From positions 72,420 to 136,419 of the forward strand of contig NZ_KE136364.1 in assembly GCF_000406965.1 (NCBI RefSeq): a stretch of DNA of 64,000 bases. The letters run 5' to 3'. Origin of the DNA: Enterococcus avium ATCC 14025. Its GTDB lineage: Bacteria; Bacillota; Bacilli; Lactobacillales; Enterococcaceae. The position numbers were made by a program, and so were the translations under genes. Position 1 is the stretch's first letter; the number at the start of each line of letters is the position of its first letter. The notes under the pieces were generated by a model. That model made no database searches and was not told the DNA's origin. It saw only the letters and a program-made list of their open reading frames with translations. Below are positions 50,457-61,171 of the stretch, piece by piece.

Positions 50457-51266
50457 ATGTTAGAAATGAATAATGCCTTCAATATCAGCATCTTAGCCAG
50501 CGGCAGTACTGGAAATTCTTTATACTTAGAAAGTCCGCGAAAAAGAATCTTGGTCGATGCTGGCTTAAGTGGAAAAAAAATCACTTCGCTATTGGCAGAG
50601 GTCGATCGAAAACCTGAGGATTTAGATGCGATTTTAGTTACTCATGAACACCGCGACCATATTCATGGCGTTGGAGTTTTAGCGAGAAAATATAAATTAC
50701 CTGTTTATGCCAACGAAAAAACTTGGGAAGCGATGGCTCCTTTGATCGGAAAAGTTGATGTGGAACAGAAACATATCTTTGAGATGGGAAAAGTATTGAC
50801 TTTGGGTGATTTAGACATCGAAAGTTTTGGCGTTTCACATGATGCTGCTGCTCCGCAGTTTTATCGTTTCTATAAGGATGGCCATTCTTTCGTGATGCTG
50901 ACGGATACTGGTTATGCTAGTGAGCATGTGAGAGGAACGATTCGAGATGCTGACGCATATTTAGTTGAGAGCAATCATGATTTGGAAATGTTGCGGATGG
51001 GAGCCTACCCATGGAGCTTAAAGCAACGTATTTTGGGTGATCGCGGACATTTGTCTAATGATGATGGAGCATTAGTTATGACCGACATTTTAGGCGACCG
51101 GACAAAGAGAATCTATTTAGGACATTTAAGTAAAGAGAATAATATGAAGGAATTGGCGCATATGACGATGGAAGAAACACTTACGCGTTATGATCTTGGT
51201 GTGAATCACCAGTTCCAAATTTTTGATACCGATCCAGATAGTGCAACCGAATTATATGCGATCTAA
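50457..51266 (+). CDS. walJ: WalJ (YycJ) metallo-beta-lactamase fold protein
   Basis: This 269-residue MBL-fold hydrolase has the metal motif VTHEHRDHIHG (HxHxDH), a later DTGY and GHLS. YycJ proteins are 5'-exonuclease-like enzymes; a role linking cell wall control and DNA or mismatch repair has been proposed. ATG 50457 is taken; TTG 50451 is closer to the SD AAAGGGGA and is an alternative. No htrA-type gene follows; the operon ends at the terminator. Confidence 0.92.
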   Translation: MLEMNNAFNISILASGSTGNSLYLESPRKRILVDAGLSGKKITSLLAEVDRKPEDLDAILVTHEHRDHIHGVGVLARKYKLPVYANEKTWEAMAPLIGKVDVEQKHIFEMGKVLTLGDLDIESFGVSHDAAAPQFYRFYKDGHSFVMLTDTGYASEHVRGTIRDADAYLVESNHDLEMLRMGAYPWSLKQRILGDRGHLSNDDGALVMTDILGDRTKRIYLGHLSKENNMKELAHMTMEETLTRYDLGVNHQFQIFDTDPDSATELYAI

Positions 51267-51300
51267 AAAGGCAAGCTTGCTTTTGCAGGCTTGCCTTTTT
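51264..51300. terminator. Bidirectional terminator between walJ and the SDR-like gene
   Basis: AAAAAGGCAAGC and GCTTGCCTTTTT around an 11-nt loop. It serves both convergent genes. Confidence 0.9.
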
Positions 51301-51921
51301 CTAACTGTAAACACTAAAATGCTGATTTAAGTGTCTCGGTTCAATGACTTCATCGATCATTGCAATGGCATAGTCTGCCATACTGATCTCACTTTTACCA
51401 GCGGCATTTTTGCGTAAGTGATCATCACTAACTTGATAATGGCCCGTACGTAACCCGTCTGGGATAAAGTTTGCCGCTGGACTTAGGTAGGTCCAATTTA
51501 ATTGTTGCGCGGCTTTCAAGTCTAAAAACGCTTGGTACATATTGTAGGCAGTTGGATAATAATTGGCGTTTGGATCAGAAAGTTCAATCATTCTATGCTT
51601 ATCGTCAATAAACAGCGAAGAAGCTCCGCCAACTACAATCAAACGTGTATCAGTTCCTCGTAAAATAGTGATGAGATGTTTTAGGGATGTTTGGTGCAGT
51701 TGTTCTTTTCCGACTGGTGGACGAAACGCGTTGATTACAACATCAAAAAATTCCATCTCATTTTTAGTAAGTTCAAATAAATCCTTCACTAAAATTGGTA
51801 CCTCTACCTCTAATTTTTCTGGATGGCGTACGATTGCGGTTACAGCTAAATTACGATTCAACGCTTCTGCTAAAATCAGTGAACCGGCATGACCGGTAGC
51901 ACCGATAATTGCTACTTTCAT
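51301..51921 (-). CDS. NAD(P)-binding SDR/NmrA-like oxidoreductase
   Basis: This 206-residue Rossmann protein has the nucleotide motif GATGHAG (7-13) at its N terminus and resembles the YwnB/NAD(P)H-binding atypical short-chain dehydrogenase group. The substrate is unknown. The SD (AAGGAGG) lies in the 3' arm of a perfect hairpin (51924-51970) that also looks like the terminator of the upstream CPBP gene, so translation may be limited by RNA folding. Confidence 0.85.
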   Translation of the reverse strand: MKVAIIGATGHAGSLILAEALNRNLAVTAIVRHPEKLEVEVPILVKDLFELTKNEMEFFDVVINAFRPPVGKEQLHQTSLKHLITILRGTDTRLIVVGGASSLFIDDKHRMIELSDPNANYYPTAYNMYQAFLDLKAAQQLNWTYLSPAANFIPDGLRTGHYQVSDDHLRKNAAGKSEISMADYAIAMIDEVIEPRHLNQHFSVYS

Positions 51922-51923
51922 AC

Positions 51924-51970
51924 AAAAACCTCCTTAGGCTACATTGTATCTTTAGTCTAAGGAGGTTTTT
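51924..51970 (-). terminator. Terminator of the CPBP gene that also holds the SD of the next gene
   Basis: AAAAACCTCCTTAG and its exact 14-bp complement flank a 19-nt loop. Read on the minus strand it follows the CPBP gene and ends CTAAGGAGGTTTTTG, so the 3' arm contains AAGGAGG and the T run, with the ATG at 51921 just beyond. Confidence 0.8.
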
Positions 51971-52001
51971 ATAAAATAGCAAAAGATTCGATTGGTATCA
52001 C

Positions 52002-52643
52002 TTACGACTGCAATGCCAATTGTGTCAATATAACTAACAGATTCATACCTACATGAGTGATCATAGAAGTCCAGATACGACCGCTATAACGATACATACC
52101 GCAAAACAAGCAACCTAGACCTGCATATAAAAGATAGTGGCCATCATTATGAGCAAAAGCGAATAGGGCAGAGCTTAGTAGTGCAGGTAAGAAAAAACCA
52201 AATCTTTTTTCTAATGAGCCGAAAATCGCACGGCGAAATACAAATTCTTCCATGATTGGTCCAGCAATAGTGGTTGCTAAGATGAAAATCATATTGTTCA
52301 TAATCAGTTGGACAATGTTTTGAGTATTTTGTGAAGCCACTGATTGCCCAAGAAAACGCTGCTCGATTTGCAAAATAAGCATTTGTAGAATTAGGGATGC
52401 TGGGATTCCAACGATTCCAATTACAATAGTGATCAAAAGATTTTTTTGTCGCGTTTCTAAGCCAAACGTTTTTGATTTGATACGATAAAAAATCATTAGG
52501 ATAGCACCTAGAAAATAGGTTAGAGTCGTTAACTGAATAATCAATGATGGTCCGGCTTTTAGAAGACTCTGAAAAAGAACTGGTGAAAAAAGCACTAATC
52601 CATAAGTGAAGATTGTAATAAAACTATATTTTTTTTCAGTCAT
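52002..52643 (-). CDS. CPBP family intramembrane protease
   Basis: This 213-residue protein has about six or seven membrane helices and the CAAX protease/bacteriocin-processing (Abi) motif EEFVFR (in GPIMEEFVFRRAIFG), plus a second histidine motif FAHNDGH. Roles in the family range from prenyl protein processing to bacteriocin self-immunity; none can be assigned here. No bacteriocin gene is seen nearby. Confidence 0.88.
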   Translation of the reverse strand: MTEKKYSFITIFTYGLVLFSPVLFQSLLKAGPSLIIQLTTLTYFLGAILMIFYRIKSKTFGLETRQKNLLITIVIGIVGIPASLILQMLILQIEQRFLGQSVASQNTQNIVQLIMNNMIFILATTIAGPIMEEFVFRRAIFGSLEKRFGFFLPALLSSALFAFAHNDGHYLLYAGLGCLFCGMYRYSGRIWTSMITHVGMNLLVILTQLALQS

Positions 52644-52735
52644 TAGTATTCCTTTCTAAACATTTATCGTTCCCAAGTATACCATATATCATTAAAAACT
52701 TAGTGTAGAAAAAATCAAAAAAGCAGACGAAGGAC

Positions 52736-52763
52736 TTGCAAAAAGAAACAAAAATGGTATTAT
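52736..52763 (+). promoter_or_regulatory. groESL promoter
   Basis: TTGCAA (52736-52741), 16-bp spacer, TATTAT (52758-52763) with a TGG-extended -10. Confidence 0.7.
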
Positions 52764-52775
52764 AAGAATTGTGAG

Positions 52776-52802
52776 TTAGCACTCGATAACCAAGAGTGCT
52801 AA
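52776..52802 (+). promoter_or_regulatory. CIRCE element (HrcA operator)
   Basis: TTAGCACTC, nine bases, GAGTGCTAA: a perfect CIRCE inverted repeat, placed between the promoter and groES for HrcA repression. Confidence 0.98.
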
Positions 52803-52839
52803 CAACTTAGAAAATCATTACTAGTTGGAGGGATTTATT

Positions 52840-53124
52840 GTGTTAAAACCATTAGGTGATCGTGTCATTCTTGAAGTTACTCAAGAAGAAGAAAAAACAG
52901 TTGGAGGCCTAGTCTTAGCTTCAGCGGCCAAAGAAAAACCGCAAACAGCTAAAGTTGTAGCTGTCGGTGAAGGCAATGTGCTGGAAAACGGTCAAAAAAG
53001 TCCAATGCCAGTAGCTGTTGGTGATATGGTAATGTTTGAAAAATACGCAGGTACAGAAGTGAAATATGAAGGCAACGAATACTTAATCATCGCTGCAAAA
53101 GATATTATGGCAATTGTAGAATAA
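52840..53124 (+). CDS. groES: Co-chaperonin GroES
   Basis: This 94-residue protein forms the heptameric lid of GroEL. The start is GTG 52840, giving [19 protein letters not shown] is 8-10 nt upstream. The mobile-loop region [15 protein letters not shown] is present. An in-frame extension to 52825 would run through the SD. Controlled by CIRCE and co-transcribed with groEL. Confidence 0.97.
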   Translation: MLKPLGDRVILEVTQEEEKTVGGLVLASAAKEKPQTAKVVAVGEGNVLENGQKSPMPVAVGDMVMFEKYAGTEVKYEGNEYLIIAAKDIMAIVE

Positions 53125-53136
53125 AAAAAATAATGA

Positions 53137-54777
<1,641 letters not shown>

Positions 54778-54796
54778 TTAGTTCATCATAAGACGT

Positions 54797-54829
54797 AAAG
54801 TCATCGGAAAATTTCCGGTGGCTTTTTTT
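54797..54829 (+). terminator. Terminator of groESL
   Basis: AAAGTCATCGGAAA and TTTCCGGTGGCTTT followed by T residues. Confidence 0.92.
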
Positions 54830-54983
54830 CTAAATGGACTGATGAATTCTATAATTTTTTAGAATTCTATATCTTTAAAAAAACAAATTAAGCAGAATAT
54901 ATTTTTTGATTGCAAGTGATTATAAGGCGATTTTATCAATCTATTTCTTTTTTATAAGATTTTTTTTATTCATTAAAAAACGT

Positions 54984-55013
54984 TTGCTTCATATGGTAAA
55001 ATATCATTATAAA
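54984..55013 (+). promoter_or_regulatory. Possible promoter of the DUF1827 gene
   Basis: TTGCTT (54984-54989), 18-bp spacer, TATAAA (55008-55013). Confidence 0.45.
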
Positions 55014-55066
55014 GAAAACATATCAGTCTTATAGAATAAAAATATGTAGGGATAGGAGAATGTTGA

Positions 55067-55426
55067 ATGAAATTAATCGAAACACCGTTGAATAGTAATG
55101 TTAACTTAGAAACACTGTATCCTAATCTAACCAAATATTTTTTTGATAAACGCCCAGCTGTAAAGCTGCTTAAATTATTTGCATATGATCGGACGAAGAT
55201 CATTTACGCTGACCGCTTTGATACAATTGATTTATTGTTGCTGAATCGTAAGCGCAAAATCAGTCATCAAGAAGTAGATACAATTATTCATCGATTGTTA
55301 AAAGTGGATCGTGAAGATGTTACCGTAGATGTTGGCTACAAAAAACAAATTATCGAAGCGGGTCTTAGACCTAAAGAATCCTATAAAGATATCATTGCGG
55401 TGGAGTATAAAATTCCAAAAGAATAA
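55067..55426 (+). CDS. DUF1827 family protein
   Basis: This 119-residue soluble protein resembles the DUF1827 family, restricted to Lactobacillales. A central block reads TKIIYADRFDTIDLLLLNRKRKISHQEVD. No catalytic motif or membrane segment is visible and the function is unknown. SD GATAGGAG before ATG 55067. Single gene with its own terminator. Confidence 0.75.
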   Translation: MKLIETPLNSNVNLETLYPNLTKYFFDKRPAVKLLKLFAYDRTKIIYADRFDTIDLLLLNRKRKISHQEVDTIIHRLLKVDREDVTVDVGYKKQIIEAGLRPKESYKDIIAVEYKIPKE

Positions 55427-55435
55427 TCTTGAATC

Positions 55436-55465
55436 GAGAAAGGCTTAAGGCCTTTTTCTTTTTTT
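55436..55465 (+). terminator. Terminator of the DUF1827 gene
   Basis: GAGAAAGGC, TTAAG, GCCTTTTTC, then T residues; a short stem with a long T tract. Confidence 0.75.
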
Positions 55466-55558
55466 CCTTTTCCAACCAGCAATAAATAGATATAGAGTAG
55501 TCATTTTAAATAGATTTTTTTATGTTGAAGAGCTAACACTGTTGCCTCGGAATTCTTG

Positions 55559-55567
55559 TGCTATAAT
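55559..55567 (+). promoter_or_regulatory. Extended -10 promoter of pncB-nadE
   Basis: TGCTATAAT, a TGN-extended perfect -10 box, 45 bp upstream of pncB. TTGCCT at 55542 is spaced too closely (14 bp) to be a normal -35. Confidence 0.55.
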
Positions 55568-55612
55568 AAGTGAAATAGTTTATTTTACTAAAAACAAATG
55601 AGGAGCATGACT

Positions 55613-57085
55613 ATGAAAAAGTTGTACGAAGATGACAGTTTGACACTTCATACGGACCTTTATCAGATCAATATGATGAAAACTTACTGGGAGACAGGAC
55701 GAGCAGATCTTCATTCCGTATTCGAGTGCTATTTTCGCAGTATGCCATTTGATAATGGTTATGTCATCTTTGCCGGTCTTGAACGACTTGTAAAGTATTT
55801 GGAAGAATTAACTTTCAGTGAAAGCGATTTGGCCTATTTATCAGAGGTAGAACATTATCCGGCCGATTTTATTGATTATTTGCGTGACTTTAAGTTTACT
55901 TGCACTGTTCGTTCTGCAGTGGAAGGTGAATTGGTCTTCAGCAATGAACCGATTATTCAGGTGGAAGGGCCATTACTCCAATGTCAATTGGTTGAAACGG
56001 CGCTTTTGAACATTGTGAATTTCCAAACGCTGATTGCTACGAAAGCTGCTCGAATCAAATCAGTAATTGGTGACGATCCCTTATTAGAGTTTGGTACACG
56101 CCGAGCTCAGGAATTAGACGCTGCACTTTGGGGCACCCGGGCTGCCTATATTGGTGGAGCCGATGCTACAAGTAATGTACGAGCAGGAAAGATTTTTGGA
56201 ATTCCTGATAGCGGTACCCATGCCCATTCATTGATCCAATCCTATGGCAATGATTACGATGGTTTTAGAGCTTATGCTGAGACTCATCGAGACTGTGTTT
56301 TTTTAGTAGATACCTATGATACGATCAAATCAGGTGTACCAAGTGCAATCAAAGTTGCTCGAGAAATGGGTGATAAAATCAATTTCTTGGGTGTACGGAT
56401 TGATAGCGGTGATATGGCTTATATTTCCAAACGAGTCCGCCAACAATTAGATGAAGCGGGTTTCCCTGACGCGAAGATCTATGCATCTAACGATCTAGAT
56501 GAAAGTACAATTTTGAACTTAAAGATGCAACATGCGAAGATCGATGTTTGGGGAGTTGGTACAAAACTAATTACGGCTTATGATCAGCCAGCGCTTGGGG
56601 CCGTTTTCAAGTTGGTTTCAATCGAAAATGAGCAAGGGGAGATGGTGGATACCATTAAACTCTCTAGTAATGCAGAGAAAGTTACGACTCCCGGTAAAAA
56701 ACAAGTTTGGCGGATTACACGTAAAACTGACGGCAAATCAGAAGGCGATTATGTCACACTATGGGATGAGGATCCACGAGAAGAGAAAGAAATTTATATG
56801 TTCCATCCAGTTTATCCATATATCAATAAAACGGTGAAAAATTTTGAGGCTCGTCCAGTCTTAAGAGACATCTATATAGATGGCAAGCTTATTTATGATT
56901 TGCCGGATTTAGAAGAAGTTAAGCAGACTGCTAAAGCCAGCTTAGATTCACTGTGGGAAGAATACAAACGTGATCTAAATCCACAAAAATATCCAGTTGA
57001 TCTTTCTACGAAGTGTTGGAACCATAAAAACAAAATTATGGACCAAGTGCGTAGATCTGTGGTAAAAACAGAGCAAGAAGATTAA
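55613..57085 (+). CDS. pncB: Nicotinate phosphoribosyltransferase
   Basis: This 490-residue enzyme makes nicotinate mononucleotide from nicotinate and PRPP with ATP, the entry to NAD salvage. Visible blocks are [15 protein letters not shown] at the N terminus, [30 protein letters not shown], and [14 protein letters not shown] carrying the catalytic-site His. ATG 55613 is chosen because AGGAG lies 7 nt upstream; in-frame ATGs at 55598 and 55607 overlap the SD. Followed 13 bp later by nadE. Confidence 0.95.
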   Translation: MKKLYEDDSLTLHTDLYQINMMKTYWETGRADLHSVFECYFRSMPFDNGYVIFAGLERLVKYLEELTFSESDLAYLSEVEHYPADFIDYLRDFKFTCTVRSAVEGELVFSNEPIIQVEGPLLQCQLVETALLNIVNFQTLIATKAARIKSVIGDDPLLEFGTRRAQELDAALWGTRAAYIGGADATSNVRAGKIFGIPDSGTHAHSLIQSYGNDYDGFRAYAETHRDCVFLVDTYDTIKSGVPSAIKVAREMGDKINFLGVRIDSGDMAYISKRVRQQLDEAGFPDAKIYASNDLDESTILNLKMQHAKIDVWGVGTKLITAYDQPALGAVFKLVSIENEQGEMVDTIKLSSNAEKVTTPGKKQVWRITRKTDGKSEGDYVTLWDEDPREEKEIYMFHPVYPYINKTVKNFEARPVLRDIYIDGKLIYDLPDLEEVKQTAKASLDSLWEEYKRDLNPQKYPVDLSTKCWNHKNKIMDQVRRSVVKTEQED

Positions 57086-57098
57086 AGGAGTGAAGCTT

Positions 57099-57926
57099 AT
57101 GATGAAGCTGCAAGAAGAAATCATTAAGGAATTAGGGACGAAACCTACCATTGATCCCAAAGAAGAAATTCGTAAAAGTATTGAGTTTTTAAAGGATTAT
57201 CTAAGGAAATATCCGTTTCTAAAGACATTTGTTTTAGGAATCAGTGGAGGGCAAGATTCATCCTTGGCTGGTCGGCTTGCTCAGCTTACGATGGAAGAGA
57301 TGCGGCAAGAGACAGGTGATGATACGTATAAATTTATCGCTGTACGATTGCCTTATGGTTCTCAGGCTGATGAAGCGGATGCTAAGCGAGCATTAGATTT
57401 TATCAATCCAGATGTTAGCTTAAGCGTGAACATCAAGGAAGCTGTCGACGCGGAGGTTGCCGCATTAGAAGAAGCTGGTGTTGCAATCAGTGATTTTAAC
57501 AAAGGAAATATTAAAGCACGTCAACGAATGATCACTCAATATGGAATTGCTGGCGGCAATCAAGGAGCTGTTATCGGAACAGATCATGCGGCTGAAAATA
57601 TCACAGGTTTCTTTACTAAATTTGGCGATGGCGGCGCGGATATTTTACCACTGTTCCGCTTAAATAAACGTCAAGGTAAAATGCTGTTGAAAGAATTAGG
57701 AGCGGAAGAAGCTTTGTATTTGAAGGTTCCGACGGCTGATTTAGAAGATGGGAAGCCATTAATCTCTGATGAGGTAGCATTAGGAGTAACCTATGATGAT
57801 ATTGATGACTACTTAGAAGGTAAGTCAATTGACGAAAAGGCGCAAGCAACGATTGAAAATTGGTGGAATAAAACGCAGCACAAACGCCATTTACCAATCA
57901 CGATCTTCGATGATTTTTGGAAATAG
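57099..57926 (+). CDS. nadE: NH3-dependent NAD+ synthetase
   Basis: This 275-residue enzyme amidates deamido-NAD to NAD, the last step of the salvage route begun by PncB. The PP-loop is [10 protein letters not shown] (SGGQDS at 49-54). Other blocks are [13 protein letters not shown] and [27 protein letters not shown]. No glutaminase domain is present. ATG 57099 has AAAGGAG at 57084-57090; GTG 57090 overlaps the SD. Operon with pncB. Confidence 0.96.
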   Translation: MMKLQEEIIKELGTKPTIDPKEEIRKSIEFLKDYLRKYPFLKTFVLGISGGQDSSLAGRLAQLTMEEMRQETGDDTYKFIAVRLPYGSQADEADAKRALDFINPDVSLSVNIKEAVDAEVAALEEAGVAISDFNKGNIKARQRMITQYGIAGGNQGAVIGTDHAAENITGFFTKFGDGGADILPLFRLNKRQGKMLLKELGAEEALYLKVPTADLEDGKPLISDEVALGVTYDDIDDYLEGKSIDEKAQATIENWWNKTQHKRHLPITIFDDFWK

Positions 57927-57939
57927 TAAATTTAATCGT

Positions 57940-57974
57940 AGTCTAGCGGAGCTTCAACTCTGCTAGACTTTTTT
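57940..57974 (+). terminator. Terminator of pncB-nadE
   Basis: AGTCTAGCGGAG, loop CTTCAA, CTCTGCTAGACT, T run. Confidence 0.92.
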
Positions 57975-58175
57975 GTTTTATCCAACGATTTTAGTGTAAA
58001 CTTATCGTTCTTTACTTTCTTCTAATTTCTCGCTAAACTATTTAAGATGCCTTGCCAATTCAAAAGCTTATATAGACTGGCTGAAAGATATGTGCGAAGG
58101 GCATTGGAAGGATATTTCGTATTTTAAAGATAAAAGGATTAATACGATTTAGAAATCCATAGATAGGAGAGACAC

Positions 58176-59981
58176 ATGCTCAAACTTCGAAAGATTCCTT
58201 GGCAACAGCTGTTAAAAATTATTGGTGTGATAGGATTAATTGTTAGTTCAAATCTTTTTTTTCAACTAACACAAAATGAGTTTTCCTTTGAATTAATGTT
58301 CAAATTTGCTTTTTCTTGGCACACTGAAAAATTCCTTTTAGGGTGCTTTGTACTGCTTATTTTTTATGGGTGGGTCAGCAGTCTTTTAGGCTCACTGAAA
58401 TCGGGTAGTGTATTTTATCTTTTAACGGTGATTGGTGTAGGAATTGCGAATTATTTGAAGATGAACTATCGGATGGAGCCGATCTATCCAAATGATTTGA
58501 AAATGATTACTGAATTCGGAATGATCTACGACATGATTGGTCTTCCATTATTTCTTCTGTTTTTACTGATGTTGGCGTTAGGAATTATTTTAGTTCTCTT
58601 TAGTTTGAAGAAAAGCTGGAAGTTAGAGAAAAAACAACAACGGCTGCGTTTTATATTTTTCGTTTTAACTAGCAGTTTGTTGCTGTATATCGGTGGATTC
58701 AACCAGCAAGGGAATCTATTGCGCAAGGCTTATAATAAAACGGCTTTATGGATTCCCTACAGTCAAAAAATGAATTATTACAACACTGGGTTTATGGGTG
58801 GCTTTTTGTATAATTTACCGGTGGAGGCGATGGAAAAGCCAGCGGATTATTCTCAAGTGAACGTAGAAAGAATTACTAAGAAATATCAAAAAAAAGCAAA
58901 AACAACTTCAGAGGAAAAACCGAATATTATTTATGTTATGAGTGAGAGTTTTTCTGATCCAAGTCGTTTGAATGGCTTAGAAATTTTAGGTGGGGATCCA
59001 CTGCAAGATTATCGTACAATCGCCGATCAAACCTATAGTGGTCAGATGCTATCGCAAAATTATGGCGGTGGGACGGCGAATATCGAATTTGAAGCCTTGA
59101 CGGGTTTTTCCATGGAGCTATTCAATGCACAGATGACTACGCCTTATACAATGCTGATGTCGGATTTTGATTCATTTCCTTCGTTGGTCGGAACATTGAA
59201 GGAACGCGGGTACGAAACGACGGCAATCCATCCTTACAATACTTCAATGTACAAGAGAAAAGATGTCTATGAAACATTTGGGTTTGATCAATTCTTGGAC
59301 GAAAAAACAATGAAGCATACGGATAAACTTGAAAATAATCCGTATATTTCAGATGCAGCAGCCTATCAAGAAATCTTTGATCAATTAGATAAAAATAAAA
59401 AGCCGCAATTTTTGCATTTAGTGACAATGCAAACGCATATGCCGTACGAAAATAAATACTCGAACATTCCTTACTTAGTCAAAGGGGATGATAGCTTATC
59501 TGTTCGGGCATATTTGCAGGATATTGCATACAGTAGTCAAGCGTTGAAGGATTTTCTGAAAAAATTAGACGATCTACCGGAACGAACCTTGGTTGTTTTT
59601 TGGGGGGATCATTTGCCAGGAATTTATTCAGACGATATTCAAAAGAAAAACCAAGGGCACTTACTACATGAAACAGAATTTTTGATGTATGACAATCGCC
59701 ATAAACTCAATAGACAGCAAGTTACAACAAGTCCCTTTTATTTTGCAGCAGATCTTTTCCAACAGGGCAGACTTCAAATGACTGGATTTCAAAATTTATT
59801 AGTGACTTTGCAAAAAGAGTTTCCTGCCTTTGAAAAAGGAATGTACTACCAAAGTGGACAATGGTTTAAAGAAGCTCGTTTCAATCAAAAGCAAGAGAAA
59901 ATTTATCAGGAATACCAAATGATTCAATACGACATTACAGCTGGTCATCAGTATAGCTTGAAAGAAAATTTTTTTGAATAA
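58176..59981 (+). CDS. LtaS-like phosphoglycerol transferase (sulfatase fold)
   Basis: This 601-residue membrane enzyme has five N-terminal helices (about 10-175) and an extracellular sulfatase/alkaline-phosphatase-type domain (about 248-560). Likely metal and catalytic residues are Glu257 in VMSESFSDP and Thr300 in NYGGGTANIEFEALTG, with later FWGDHLPG. LtaS and its paralogues polymerise or prime glycerol phosphate chains of lipoteichoic acid. Features such as EPIYPNDLKMI in the membrane part are shared with LtaS-family paralogues of uncertain substrate, so it may not be the main LTA polymerase. SD TAGGAGAG before ATG 58176. Confidence 0.85.
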   Translation: MLKLRKIPWQQLLKIIGVIGLIVSSNLFFQLTQNEFSFELMFKFAFSWHTEKFLLGCFVLLIFYGWVSSLLGSLKSGSVFYLLTVIGVGIANYLKMNYRMEPIYPNDLKMITEFGMIYDMIGLPLFLLFLLMLALGIILVLFSLKKSWKLEKKQQRLRFIFFVLTSSLLLYIGGFNQQGNLLRKAYNKTALWIPYSQKMNYYNTGFMGGFLYNLPVEAMEKPADYSQVNVERITKKYQKKAKTTSEEKPNIIYVMSESFSDPSRLNGLEILGGDPLQDYRTIADQTYSGQMLSQNYGGGTANIEFEALTGFSMELFNAQMTTPYTMLMSDFDSFPSLVGTLKERGYETTAIHPYNTSMYKRKDVYETFGFDQFLDEKTMKHTDKLENNPYISDAAAYQEIFDQLDKNKKPQFLHLVTMQTHMPYENKYSNIPYLVKGDDSLSVRAYLQDIAYSSQALKDFLKKLDDLPERTLVVFWGDHLPGIYSDDIQKKNQGHLLHETEFLMYDNRHKLNRQQVTTSPFYFAADLFQQGRLQMTGFQNLLVTLQKEFPAFEKGMYYQSGQWFKEARFNQKQEKIYQEYQMIQYDITAGHQYSLKENFFE

Positions 59982-60003
59982 ACACGAGATTAAAGGAGTA
60001 AAT

Positions 60004-60783
60004 ATGGGGTTTAAAAAGAAAGACAATCAGAATTATTACAATCCACTGCGTCGGGCAATTTTAACTCATCAAATGATTGAGCCTGGTGATAAAGTGGCGA
60101 TTGGAATGAGTGGCGGAAAGGACAGCACGACATTGCTCTATTTATTAGATCGGATTCGACGTCAACGGCGTTTAGGTTTTGACTTTGAAATTGTACCGAT
60201 TACTCTTGATATGGGATTTGAAGGCTGTGACATTACTCCGATGAAAAAATTTGTTGAAAACTTAGGCTATCAATTAGAGGTAGTTCCGACAAATATCGCG
60301 AAAGTCGTTTTTGATGTACGTGAAGAAAAGTCGCCCTGTTCTTTATGCGCAAAGCTTCGCCGTGGAATCTTATATAATCGCGCAAGTGAGTTGGGGTGCC
60401 AAAAAGTCGCTCTAGGTCACCACGTAGATGATGCGATTGAAACCTACTTTATGAATTTTTTGTTTCACGGACGTTTAAACAGTTTTGAACCAAAAAGCTA
60501 TTTATCAAAAACGAAGGTGACATTAGTACGCCCAATGATCTATTTAGAGGAGAAACAAATTATCCGACTTGTGAAACGTGAAGAACTCCCTGTAATTTTT
60601 AATCCTTGCCCTGTGGATAAAAAAACAAAAAGGGAAGAAATCAAGAACTTGGTGACGCAGCTTGCTAAAAACTATCCAGATATCCGAGAAAAGTTTATAA
60701 TGGGCATGGAACAAGGAACAGCTGAAGATTTTTGGACAAAAGTCTCTGCTGGAAACTCTTACAATTCATTAATTGAAAAGTAG
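60004..60783 (+). CDS. ttcA: TtcA-like tRNA 2-thiolation protein
   Basis: This 259-residue PP-loop ATPase has SGGKDS at 36-41 and the cysteine pair of CSLCAKLRRGILY plus a later cysteine in NPCPVD, consistent with binding an Fe-S cluster. TtcA inserts sulfur at cytidine 32 of some tRNAs; in Firmicutes the precise target of this family is less certain. ATG 60004 has AAAGGAG 6-7 nt upstream; an upstream in-frame ATG (59974) overlaps the preceding gene. Probably co-transcribed with the LtaS-like gene. Confidence 0.85.
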   Translation: MGFKKKDNQNYYNPLRRAILTHQMIEPGDKVAIGMSGGKDSTTLLYLLDRIRRQRRLGFDFEIVPITLDMGFEGCDITPMKKFVENLGYQLEVVPTNIAKVVFDVREEKSPCSLCAKLRRGILYNRASELGCQKVALGHHVDDAIETYFMNFLFHGRLNSFEPKSYLSKTKVTLVRPMIYLEEKQIIRLVKREELPVIFNPCPVDKKTKREEIKNLVTQLAKNYPDIREKFIMGMEQGTAEDFWTKVSAGNSYNSLIEK

Positions 60784-60786
60784 TAA

Positions 60787-60816
60787 TTGTATTCCAGCCT
60801 TTTCTCATGCTATAAT
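60787..60816 (+). promoter_or_regulatory. Promoter of the riboswitch-ATPase unit
   Basis: TTGTAT (60787-60792), 18-bp spacer, TATAAT (60811-60816) with a TGC-extended -10. Confidence 0.75.
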
Positions 60817-60826
60817 TCATTTTGTA

Positions 60827-60915
60827 TTCATGAGGGAGTAACTAGCAGCGCAAGCTGTGGCAACGCCACCAGCAAGAAAAGCAATTTTCTGGTGTTGTCT
60901 TAAATAGTGAGACTT
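60827..60915 (+). ncRNA. yybP-ykoY (Mn2+) riboswitch aptamer
   Basis: The RNA carries GGGAGTAACTAGCAGC, a GTGGC-AAC-GCCAC stem, a CCAG/CTGG arm, and the 3' end AATAGTGAGAC, which match my recollection of lactic acid bacterial yybP-ykoY sequences. CATGAG at the 5' end can pair with CTTATG at the 3' end (P1), and CTTATG is also part of the terminator at 60910-60951, giving mutually exclusive folds. It precedes a P-type cation ATPase, a known target class of this Mn2+ sensor (for example yoaB of Lactococcus). Confidence 0.8.
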
Positions 60916-60951
60916 ATGTATGTGTCTTTCGCATACACAAGTCTATTTTTT
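60910..60951 (+). terminator. Riboswitch-controlled terminator
   Basis: AGACTT...TGTATGTG pairs with GCATACAC...AAGTCT (one mismatch, one G-U), followed by T7. It shares the CTTATG segment with P1 of the aptamer, so Mn2+ binding would free transcription. Confidence 0.85.
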
Positions 60952-60976
60952 TATTCCTAAAAGGAACATCATTTTA

Positions 60977-61152
60977 AGGATGTCAGTTCAACTTTGCCAG
61001 TTTTTCTATACGCTTTGTCAGTTCAACTTCCTGTTTTAGCAGAATAGTAGAATGATATGTCTTCGAAGGTCCAGATAAGTTCTTTTAAGAATTTATCACC
61101 ATAATTTAAGAGCAGACTAGCGTAATTGGAAGAATGGTATACGACATTCGAA
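60977..61152 (+). repeat. Recurrent leader element, copy B (P-type ATPase), partly duplicated
   Basis: Box 1 AGGATGTCAGTTCAACTTT begins at 60977; TGTCAGTTCAACTT recurs at 61016-61029. A diverged box 2 begins at 61050 (GAATGATATGTC, then TTCGAAGG). An 11-bp hairpin GATAAGTTCTT/AAGAATTTATC lies at 61074-61097. A second box 2 at 61132-61152 differs from that of copy A by one base. CGAATAAGGAGG follows directly, as in copy A. Confidence 0.65.
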
Positions 61153-61171
61153 ACGAATAAGGAGGATAATA

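Noticed and set aside
60977..61029. IS element or transposon end at the TGTCAGTTCAACTT direct repeats
   Set aside because: No transposase, no matching inverted end and no target duplication were found; treated as part of the recurrent leader element.
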